From Ligula intestinalis (Eukaryota; Platyhelminthes; Cestoda; Diphyllobothriidea; Diphyllobothriidae): a DNA stretch of 64,000 nucleotides. This document shows positions 1 through 12,000 of this stretch, piece by piece. The DNA lies in the NCBI GenBank assembly GCA_036362985.1, contig JAYGXS010000003.1, forward strand, positions 44,666,336-44,730,335. Direction: 5' to 3'. Position numbers and translations under genes: made by a program. The notes beneath the pieces were generated by a model. The model worked only from the letters and a program-made list of their open reading frames with translations. It ran no database searches and was not told the DNA's origin. Within the stretch, counting starts at the first letter, position 1, and each line of letters begins with the position of its first letter.

Positions 1-88
1 GTTGGGCGGGGGACAATGCACGGCTCCGTAGGATAGCCATTTTTGTTTCAACATTTCGAGTACTTGTTCTGTCTGTAGATCCAGGAGG
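1..88 (-). CDS. iGluR exon: end of S2, cut by window edge
   Basis: The acceptor gtatccattttag at 89-90 gives phase 2, which completes the alanine codon from the upstream exon. The 29 visible codons start LLDLQTEQVLEMLKQKW and continue SYGAVHCPPP, with exactly the family spacing between the PL[KR]DA helix and the KW motif. The cysteine is the partner of KYCNL. The exon or gene continues off the left edge, where M4 is expected. Confidence 0.92.
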
Positions 89-3000
89 CTAAAATGGATA
101 CCAGCAACAGACGATAGTCAGAGGGCAGCATAGTCATCGTCCTCCATTTTCAAATGCCCAGAAACGGTCTGGTCAATTCCTAAAACAGTTAATTCTCCTA
201 AGATTTTGGAGTAGCACTTCAGTACTTCACCAGAGGCAGGAGTGGATAAGCAAAATTACGAATAAAATGGCTAACATCTGAACGTGTTTACGTACAGAGC
301 TAGAATAAATATCCCCACGACGGATCTTTTGTGTCTAAGGAAAACAGGTAGGCAGTCATTTTGCGCACATGGCGGACACAGTGGAAAAAGACGCTCGAAA
401 TGCAGGCGAGTGAGGTCAGACAAAGAATAAAACGGACTATGGATTCCGTCCTTTTCCCCGTTTCTTGATGGAATCGAGATAAATGGGGGAAAATAGGAGC
501 AGAGGATGGCATCTGCAGGGTTCTGCACGGTCCTAGCATTATATGGGTCCCTGGGCTAACAGCTGTGGCTTGAAAGGTTGCCAGCAGACGGAATAACTCG
601 GACCGCGCGGTCAGCCCTGCGTGTGCCTGTATGGAGACGCCCACTGAAGGACTGAGAAACAGGCTGCAATGGTTCCTTTTTAATGTGGCTTTTATGACAC
701 ACACTCAGCTGGGATCCGAGCTGGGCATGGCGGCACGCTTAGGGGCGGCTCCGGCCACGGCAGCTACCTGCGCCCTCTCCTATCTCCAGTCGTCTTGACT
801 TTGTCTTGAAAGCGGGCCCAGATGGGGGAGTGGCTTAAAGAGTGCGTTGCATGCAGCGCAAATCACCGTCTCTGCGCCACACTGCTGTGGAGCACGTAGT
901 GGACCTCGTCGATAATGATAGTCCCTTCAAGTCACAAATTATAGAGCCCACTGTCCCTCAGATGATCTCAAAAGGGAATGAGTACGATTAGCATTTGTCC
1001 TGTCTTTGTTGCTTCTACCTAACGTCTCCTTCGTTATCCACTCGGACCCAAAAGCAAATTGATGTGTTCTGCTATTTAGCACCTCCAGGTAGATCTTCAG
1101 CACCGTAAGCTGAGAGAATAAAAGTTGGTAGGGGCAAACTGAAACAAAATTGCTCCTCGTCTGTGAGAGCTTCAGCTGGCATCTTGAAGCCAAGGTAGAC
1201 GGCCTCGCCTCCTTTTTTTAGGGAAGTAAGATCTGTGGGTAAGAATGACTTGCATGGCCTACTAAACAAGACATCGGAATAGGGACGCCCAAAACAAGTA
1301 ATAAAGTTGGCTCTTAGCAAAATTCCGAGAAAGGGTAAATATCCCCGTGGCCAAGCTGTAAAACTACCCATAACCCAAACTTTGATGATAACCCTGACCT
1401 TCATTCTGACCAAAACCTAAATCCTACAGTTACCACTCAGCCTAACATAAACCCCAAAGCTAACCTTGACCCTATCTTCAAACTTAGCCCTTGTCCTACT
1501 CATGAGCCCAAACCCTATTTTCCTTGGAGTTTGGTGCGAACTCGCCTGTACCACTGGCGGTTCCTGCTCTTATGTTCTGTTTAGGGAGCCACTTAAGCCA
1601 TCCTTACCCCCTGTGATAGCCAAGCTCATGTGACCTTGAATTTACCTCTCTTAACTGACAGAAAGCGAGCCTGTGGCTTAACTGTTGGATGCTCAGTGAA
1701 AACTTGGGTCTAGGTGTTAGTCTGAGACCTTCCTGGTAGAAGTTTGAGAGAAAATTAGTTGTGAAGGGCAGAAATAGTAATTTTCATCTGTGAAAAATAT
1801 TCTAGCTTTATCATGCTAGGCACAACCACTGAATGCAGGGTAGGTACTTAATGTGCATCATTAATCATTGTCTTCGGCATCTGTTTTCGACGTTGTTTGA
1901 CGTGTTACATGCTCATGTTTAGGCGCCTGGCCTGTCAACTGTCCATCAGAGAGGTACTCGCTATTGCTACCCACGGTGGTATATAGGGGCCATGCCGCGC
2001 GGAATGATTGGGTAGTTCATACTAGGCGGAAGGATAGTTCACGCTCGAGAGCGTGGGACGGAGGCTGACTCTGGAGGCTGCATCTTCACGACACTCAACG
2101 CATATTCCTCACTAAAAACTATTTGCAGCTCTTTTAAACTAAAGCAGTGCACTTAAAGCCGTGGCTTGGAAGGCTACCGAATCACGGGATAACTTGCCAT
2201 TGTTCACAGATCGGAAAGTCAAGCTGCAATGGGTCCTCCTGAATGAGGCTTCTATGGCACTGTCACTCAGATGGGATTTGCGTCGCCCCACATTCTTGTT
2301 TATGTGAAATCCTTGTCCATTTAGCGCGAACCAGACGTGTTTCGTATGCGTAGACGGGCTGGTAAAATTGTTCAGTCCCTGCGCCTGATTCTAGCCCTGA
2401 TCTTCTTGGCTTTATCGTGACATCGGGTTCAGGGTTGAGGAAGAAGAGAATGCGGTAGATGCGGGACAAGTCGACTATCACTATCGACAAATTCACACGC
2501 AAGTCATCGTCCCTGCGTCCACTACATTATGGGACATCGCTGATGACGCCTGTTGAACCGTCGTGTCGTAGGCTTATTATTTGTATACCAGCTATAGAAC
2601 ATGGACAGCACTTTTGCGCGAATGTAATCCCAGCGATCGATTATGTGTGAAGTCAGGACACAGATCCAGGCCCGGGTCCACGCATCCCATGTATGATTGA
2701 GAAAAAAACCACAGTGAAAATTCCCACCTTCTAGTCTTGCGCGGTCAGAAAATGCAATTAGTAAGTCAAACGTACGCAGAGTCCAGAGCATCCTTCAAGG
2801 GAAAGCTCTTCTGCAGCACTAGGCCATAGGTCCAACTTCCAAGCTGATCACCCACTATCTCGAGGTTGCAGTACTTATTAGTATAGTATTGCACCAAGGG
2901 AGTCTCCATGAAGACCATCCAATCCTCCTGAAGTCTTTGTAAAGACTGCTCAGTTGAAGTAGTGAGTCCTACACTGAGCATTGACCGAAAGAGTTCAGAG

Positions 3001-6000
3001 TAAACCTCCTGTATTGGGTACTGCCAAACGCAGTAGGTCGAAGATGTTCTATCTGTCAAAAAATGGAGGAAGAACAGTGTGAACTGAGACCTTTAAAAAG
3101 TATGAATGACATTTGACTGAGAAAATGCCTTTCACTAGACAAAAATGGGTCTTTTGTTAAGGAATTATTTCGAAGACTGCCCATGACCCTTATAAGTCGG
3201 TCTACCGCCTTCGGAATGGTGTCTCTATTCATAACCCAACGACTTACAGTAAGTTACATACATGAAAGGAAATGGTAAAATGTTAAAAAATTTAGTGCTA
3301 AAATGTGATTTCTGTTTGAAAGGATTACTTAGCTAGGGTTATAATATAAGTCATCATGTTTCACAGTTTCAACTCGAGCCAGAATACCAGATTTTGAATG
3401 CGTTTCTTTTTAGTCGCCTGCAAGGACGGTTCTACGTATATACGTATATAGTACGGTTGATCACCGTTGTTTAATGCCCGTAGAGATGCAATTTTATACT
3501 GAGGAGAACATGCATAGTATATTCTTTGTTTGAATGATGAGGCAACAAATCACGTATGCACTGAAATATTTAATTTTGTTTTTTAAAGTTTGGAATTATG
3601 AGACTTTTTAAGACAGTGAAATGTCCATTTAAATAGTAGCGTACCAGTCTCTTCATCAGTGGTTCTTCGAAAGTTTGCGGCATCGTCTGCACCTACCGAA
3701 CTTTTTATGGACAGTGCATCGGATCTTCCTAATGGAATATACTACTTGATGGTTATCCTCACATGAAACGTGCATGGCTCGTATATTGAAAGCCGACGAA
3801 GCAATTGCAATGACAGGTCGGATTAAAAGTTATGCATTAATAATAAGAATTGTTAAAAACGCGAATAGACACCTTTTCAAACGAACAAAAATCAATGAAA
3901 ACGTAATTCACTACGAAGCCAGTGAAAGAAAGGATATTAGTTCAGGCTTTCTATAAAATATGGTTGAATTCATAGGGGTATCGAAACTCAGTGAAAAAAA
4001 ATCATGCTTCATAAGTAATCATTTTTTTACCGACAGTGGGTTTTGCAAGTGGTCAGACAGAAACATTTTTAAAAGCTGATAGTCTTGTGTAACTGAAATA
4101 TTTTACGATAACGCCTAATTATTGTCTGTATTACAACCTTAAAACCCTGTATAACTAATCGCTTTATAAGTGAAATTGCATTTCAGAATGCAAGTTGATG
4201 TTTTGCGGGATACATAACCGGTATACTGTAAAGTGGAAGAGGCAAAGGATAAATGGTCTTTTCCCGAACAGCTCGTCTAGCCCAAATGTCATCAAAGGCG
4301 TTTTGCAAGGCTGATTTAGAATGTGGATGAAACAACGAGATATCATGCAGACCTCGTGTCGGTTTACATGGCAAATATTGACCATAAAAACGTGTTGTAT
4401 TCTAGAAAAAAATTGAATGTAATAGAAAAAACCGTTGTGTGCATATTCCCAATGGGCAATACGAAACCTAAAATTATTTGAATCGCTGTTTTTTGGACTA
4501 AATTTGATGAAATTTTAGACGACGAAATAATCAGAATTTGATGACATCACAAAATTACGTGCACCCACATATCGGACCAACAGTTCATACTTTATTTATC
4601 CATCCACTCGTTCGAAGTCTATTTGGACAGTTTCTATTGTATTTTTAATGGACAGTGACCTTACGCAATTGAATAAAAGGTCATTAACGTCGATGTCGTC
4701 ATTAAATATCGCGTATTTCGTCGCCTTCGACTTGTTTTGGACTTACTAATTAATATAATAGGCAAGCAATACTAAAAATGTCTTATAAGCAAGCGAAATG
4801 AGAATATTTCTTCGGATAAATTTTCCCTCTTGCCGCAAGCGGGATAAATACGAATGTTAGGGCTTTAATCTTGTTATAAAATCGTACAAAGCTCATACCT
4901 CTATTTCTAGGGAAGGGAAGGTCTGGAGACAGGCCAGCCCAGGAAATGTAACGAAAGGTGGTGATTAGTGTTCACGAGGTGTGTGAGCTAGTACACTTCC
5001 ATGTGGCTGCAAGCAACCTTCCACAGACGTGCCCAATCCTCAAGGTGATTTAAGCTTTTGAGTTGACCCACTAGTGAAAAAACCTCGAGGCGTTCAGCGG
5101 GATTTGAACCCGCATGATAGAGAAGGCCTTTACAGGATACCAACACTCTAACCACTTGAGCTACAAACATCCCACTTAGTGCCATGAATTTAAGAACACT
5201 TGGGTCGATCTTAACTGCCCAACTTTACTGCTCGTATAGAATCCACCAATGCGGAACAACTAGTTGACTGCTGTTCAAATCCCTCCGAAAGCCTCGAATT
5301 TTTCACAATTGGGTCAACTCAAATTAGGCAACCCTGCCAAACCTCCTAATAATTTTAGCTTTTCTCTTCAAATGCGTCGACACCTTCATGCATACCCCAT
5401 CTGTTTTAACGTTGCCCACTGATGGATGGATGGATCAGGATCCTCATGCTGGCATGTCTATTGTCCAGGCCAGTCGCGTGATCTAGCTGGTGTTCGCATC
5501 TGTCCTCTCATTCCAAGAGGACTCTTTAGTCAACCATATCGCCCTGACTGAATGAATTGGCTTGAGAAAATGGCAGCTTTTATACACCTCAGAAAATTAT
5601 TTTTTATTGCAGAAATAAACAAATGCAAGCATTCCCAGGTTGAAATAATCGTTTTTTATGGCCACAGCACTCGAACCGTCCATCCTGAATTCTGTGGTAT
5701 CAAGTAAACGATCTGGGAATAACACCATTTAGCTCCTAAGAGCAGAACTGTGAAATTGCGGTTACAAGAAAAAAAATTCTGTGCTTTCGCAAGACCTTTA
5801 CTATCTATCCTCAAGAATAATAGTAACGACAAAACTTCGCGAAACCCTATTCCGGCAGTGCTGCCGCGCCATGATCCAACCGAATCAGAGTGTTCCTTTG
5901 CGTCGGTAACTGTCAACGCTGGCAGTCAAATAGGGCAGGCAGGAGGGTGCATGGACTGCCGCTCCTGTCATGCTTGCTCATGTCTATCTAGTTTTTTTCT

Positions 6001-9000
6001 TTTTTTGCTTGATCCTTATGCAGCCGATTGGAGTGTTGTTGATTTTACTGCCTTGATGTAAAATATTATTTCATTTTTATTCCTTTGGAACACAGATTGA
6101 ACTGTGCCTTTTTTGCTTCATATAAAAATCTCCCACCCCCGACTAGTTTCAGATACGAGTGAATTTAAATAAAGTTACCCTTATGAAGCGTAAGTTGCTT
6201 CCACTGCTGGAATAGCGCCTGTTCACTCGCTGCTAGCCGCGAAAAGTACGTTTCGCCAGGGGTGCCTTTCTGTACCGTGAACTGGGAGGGATGAAAATAA
6301 AGTAAAATATGCCTACTGAAAAACAAAGAGTAAACGCATTTTAATGAATGTCTAATGAATGAATGAATGTCTAAAGACGCAGCAATAAGTAGCACAGCAC
6401 CATAGGAGTAAAAAATCACCTTGATGTCAGTGCCCTGGCTCAGCTGCCAGAGGTTACTTGCCCTCGCATCAAACCCGGCGACAGTGAGGAAGGCGGAGAG
6501 GTTAGCGGAGAACATGGCCAGCATGATAGTCACAAATAACCAGAAGCCAGCCAGCAGGATCCGAGTTGACGGAGCTCGAGGGTTGAGATTTTGACCTTCA
6601 AGAAATGTACACACAACGATGACCCATAAATATACACCGAAACAATCCTGGTGATATGAATAATGCGCCCTAGTTTGTACATATAGTCTGCGTGCGATAG
6701 TTTGCACGATGGATTCAAGCATATATAATGGAGAGCATGCACATAGAGTTCAATAGTTTGGGCAAAGTTAGTTATGATCGTCTTCAAGGAAATCACTTTC
6801 AGCCAATACACAATGGGCCTTCAATTTTCGACTATCATGTTAGGATATATGTAAATATTTGCTGAGCTGTATGCCCTGAAAATCACGATTTCTGCCAGGC
6901 TTACCAGTGAGGTTTGCACAGAACTAAGATTTCGTTCAGAGGATTTTACACAGAACTCTTAGTTTAATTTCTGGTTTGGCAAAGGAATGGGTATCCCCAC
7001 ATTATATGCGACCTTGCGTTAAATTCCAGGGGAGTATCTACTTCCGCGCCCTAACCATAACTCCCTGGAATATGTCGCAAGGCCACCCATAATATCAACA
7101 GCACCTTTTCCTGTGTCCTACTAATTTTTCCAACTGCGTCGCAAACCTGTTGGTAAATCAATCAACTTAGATTGCAGCCACTTATATATAACCCTTATTC
7201 AATTCCGCAAAACACTGGAGCATCTGTAGTGACCTAACTCCGCGTGCGACGCCAAAGCCCTTGCAGCTGCTAGAAAGTGCGCACGCACCAGTCCCTGTAT
7301 ACCTTAATCTTGTCTGGCCAATCATCTCCCTGTGGCTGACTCACACATGACCGCACTTTAGACGCTGTGAGGACTAAAGCCCTCTCAGATTTTGGACGCT
7401 GGTTCTCTCGGGTGCAGACTCATGTTCGTTCGACTGTCAACCTCCCCAACCTATTTTTCAGTAGCTCTGTAAAGAATACACTATTCCTGTCACTTGGCGT
7501 CCCATTTCTTCCCTTCCCACATGGAATTGGACCTGAAGACCGCAGTGACAAAGGTTTTCCCTATTAATTTAAACTGCTGCGATACGTTGTCTGAAAACTT
7601 GCTATAGGTAGTAACACCCTATTTCGGACTGGGAGACATTATAACTAATGTGATGGCTACTCCTAAGTTAGTACGTACCCACCAGGAGGAGTTTATGCTG
7701 GCGAATAGCTGTCATTTAATGCGGGGAGAGAGGTGACGAAACCTTGGCAGAAACTGCGAATGGGATTAAAAGACCAAGTTACAGCGTGTATTTGTGCCTT
7801 GTCGATCAAATTTCCAGCTTAGATCAATGGCTTCGATAAAAATGCATGGAAAAATAAGGTAAGAAATTAAGAAAAAAGCAAAACTGACCCAGTTGCATCG
7901 CTGATCCTATTACCAACCAGAGCGCCTCTTGTAAATTAAAAACCAGGCCGGGTGGCTCACCCGCTTGCAGTGTTCTCGTGTTACGAAAGCTGTAGGGCGA
8001 CAGCCGGTCCAACAGGGCGAGCATGCAACCGACCACGATGACTGACACCAACGAGGCTAGCCACACCCATCTAAAAGCAGGAAGGTTGACATTTAGAGAT
8101 GTAACCCAACAGAGCCTGTAATTAGTTGCTTAGAAACGAGGCCAGGAAACTCAAGGCAAGCTAGCCTGCCTGTCTGCCGATACCCTCTAAATGGAAGAAA
8201 ATAGGCAGAGTAAAAAACCACCCTGCAATTAGCCTGCGTAAACTGACGGACAGCAAGGAATGTACATCTGGGTAAGTATATACTGAAGGAAAGATGTTTT
8301 TTTATCTAAGTGGGTAAGGGAGGCAGTGGGAATTTGTGGACAGTTAATGTTATGTCGATGGAGACTAGGAGACAGGTGGAGGAAATAACTGGGAGACATT
8401 TAATTAAAGATTTTTAAAACTTTTCCTTTATAAAAAAACGCAGAGGCAAAATGGGTTTTATCAAGTTGATTTGGCAGATTTAGTCAATTTAGTCGACCCA
8501 ATTGTGAAAAAACTCACGGCATTCGGTGCGCATTTGGCTCGGCTAAAAGGCCACTCTATTATGCGGGTTCGTATCCCGACGAATGCCACGAGGTTTTCCA
8601 CAATTGGGTCAACTAAAATAGGTTTTGTTCTCTGACAGTAGAAAGTACAGCAAAAAAACAGATAGCATACGCAATTCCTCAATTTCACGAAACCTCCTAT
8701 TTGGCCTAAAGCCTGTCTGTTTTTGTTCAATCAACCAAAGTGGAAATGATATATTCTTTAGTAAAATAATTTCTGGGGCCCACATCCAATCAACAAACCA
8801 AAATAACAAGATTAAATGCACGCTAAGTACGCCTTCAAATTTATATCATGCAATTGTATGGGTGAGTACATATAGTATACAAATCTCGGGTTTTCAAGGA
8901 ATTGATATTTGTAAGCGATCATAAATAAACCAAAATATCAATTTACAGTGGTCACTTTCTTTTTGGTAATGAATATGGATGATAATTTTACGCACTCTGC

Positions 9001-12000
9001 ATGTTTAAAACACAGACAGCACTCCCCTCTCATCCCGTTTCGAAACCCTCCCGGCTCCAGCCTCCCCAACACGCTGAATCTGTCCGGCAGGCGGCGTGGA
9101 AACGACGACTGAGACTCACCCTTGTCCTCCCTCCTCCCACACGAATCACATATAAACCCTGTTCCTAGCTCAAAAGTTCATCCTCAATGTACCTATAATA
9201 GCCTGACAAGGTAATTCCGAAAACCCACGTTTACCATTTAATTTTTCAATCGTAACACGGAAACTTTTGCAGAACTTAGATCATTTAATAGTGAGAACGC
9301 AGTTTCTATGACGCTTTAGGAAATTGATGCCGTTTCACAGTCAGTAAATGGCTGTCGAGAGATGCATTGCAATCGCTGACGTCCGTTTTTCGCGTTAGAA
9401 AGCTCTGCCGGACATTTTTATCAGATTTTTACAACCGATGGTAGGGGTTGCCTATATGCCCCTTCCACCCCCCCCCCACCGACCAGGCACGGAACCAAAA
9501 ACCACATTAATATAGGTGACTTTGCGTTGAATTCCAAGAAAGTTAGAGTGAAGGTTAAGGGTTCGGATTGAGGCTAGATATGCGATAAGGTTTAAGTTCG
9601 TTTTTGGGTCAAGAAACCGTAATATTTGTCCCTTTCGGCATTTAGCACGAGGCTGCCTGTAATACGCGGGGATACTTGTCTATTCCCACGTCCTATCGGG
9701 AGGGGGAGGGGAGAGGCATAAAAACAGTTTCGACTAAGGTTGAAGCGAGGACTCGATGGGTAGAGAATCCCGTCAGCGGTTGAAGTGAAGCTAGCAGTCA
9801 CCGTTTTCTGTTAATCTAAATTCGTCCTGTCCTATAATTTTCCTGCAGGCTTTGTTTGAATGATGACAGCCCTGCGTACTCAAGACTTATTGATACCACC
9901 TAAAAACGGTTGTTTTGCCGGCGAAAAGTTCTGCCACTTCGTAGGCAGTCATGACAGGTAACGACCTGATAATCCCCGGTCAGTTCGTGCTGTCCCCACA
10001 AGAGACATTTCCGTCCTATTTGAACATGCGTGTTGGCAAAATCTGGAACTTTAGGTCATTGTTAAAAAAACTGCAAAGTTGAATATAAGATCAAGTCTGA
10101 GGAAAATACAATAAAGGGAAACTCACTTCGAGAAGACAGTCATGAAGAAGAACATGCTGCCAGTTTCACTAGAGTGATCTCGCTGCACCATTATGAGGCC
10201 GACAACATCAAAGTAGGGGAAGGTGAAGTCGACCACCTTGGCTCTATCACTAGTAATAGACATGGGGACGAGTGCTATGTCGGCTCTCTGAAGCGGAGAA
10301 TGAAGATGGCAATGATGATGAGGATGCAAGGAAATTAATCAGGAGATAAGAAATAACACTAAACAGCACAAACTACTTCCCTAGGGGTACATATGTCCCC
10401 GTCCTCAAGTGATCACATGTGAGCTTCTGCTGGAGCACAGTGAAAGTGGGCGAGGTGAGCGAGGTAAGTTCTGCGCAAGTCTACTTCATTATAAACCGGT
10501 TTTGTATTCAACAAAGGAATGGGCAATCAGTTGACACATTTTTTAAACTGAAGGCTTTAAAGAGATTTTCAGTGGCTTCTCGAGTTATTTTACTTCTTTT
10601 CAGAGAAGGGTCAACATCTGAGAAGCAGGCAAGTTATAACGAAGTTAAAAAGCCTGAATCCAGAACTGTATTCTAATACAATATCCTACATTGCTTTGTG
10701 CAGAGCATGCTAAAAATAGCTTAATATCCGCTTGTGTCACGCTGCCTACAATGCGCGTTATGTTGGTTTACAGCTCTCGGCAGTGCACGTAGACCTAGGC
10801 GTCTGCGAACACGGACAATCGATAGAAATGCTCCAGTGCACTCTTCGGACGCCCCAATTGCACGGACTGGGGATCTTAACTTTACTTACTGAAAACGACG
10901 TGATTTTGCGCGAGTGGAATGCCGATTGAGGACTGAGAATGAGGCTCTATATAAGATGACTTCACCTCAATACAAGTAACTGGGAAGGCAAAAGAGACGC
11001 CTTGAAAGAAGTGTGGTTTAGGTCCTTCGGCCTTTGATACGCAAATCCCACTTTTAAAGAACTCTAGTCAATAATCGCTCATTCAGGTCAAATGCATACA
11101 CCTACAGTACGGTCGGTATTTCATGCGAATGCTGAAATTTGTGAAAGATTAATAATCACTTGCAAGCCGACATTAAGAAGGGTTGCAATGCTGATTGTCC
11201 TACAGCCTAATCTTAAGACGTTTCAGTCGCATCAGAATGCCGGCTCTTAAATAAGCTCCTTTTTGACTCGTTACAAAAATTATATTCTGTAAAAATGGGT
11301 ACTTATGTAGTATGCATTTAACTCATGAAGTTTTACTGCCCTTGTAAATGCCAAATTCATCTTCTGAATTCTCTGATGAGAATTTTTGTAACTCAAAAAT
11401 GCAAATATGTTTTATAGAAAACGTTCACAAAACTATAATTTCTTCTACGCTTTTGGTAATAAATTACACCTTGATCAAAGTATATACTGAATGGAAGACC
11501 ACATTTCGGTTGTACAAAAAATGTCTAATTTTGAGATTTTTTTACGATTGCAAAATTTTCATTCATAACACATCGTATCCGTCCATTTATACACGTCGTC
11601 TTTAATGTATATAGCATGATCCGCGTTAATTGCAAACTTTGTGACAACTATGCGATGTCTTCCTCACACCGCATGGAAAAGTATATATTTTCTTACACAA
11701 GGTGTGCACAGCCTGCAGTTTAGAAACCGTGAATTCAAGTCGATAGGTTTCAAAATTAATCAACAATTTATTAAAAAAAATTGAATCCAAAGAAAAACAT
11801 GCTTTCAGTATAAAATTTGAAGAAAGCGTAATTTGCAATCAAACGAGTACAAGCAAGAACTATTTTCTGAATGCTTTCTATAAAAACATTCAAATATATA
11901 AGAGCAGCGCAAATCAATGAGTTAAATGCACTTTACTTAAGTGCCCATTTTTTTCAGAATATACTTTTTTGTGACCAGTAGAAAAGAAACTCATTAAAAA

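Noticed and set aside
5090..5170. tRNA gene on the minus strand
   Set aside because: A and B box-like sequences are present, but no acceptor-stem pairing and no plausible anticodon stem; it belongs to a repeat with inverted copies.
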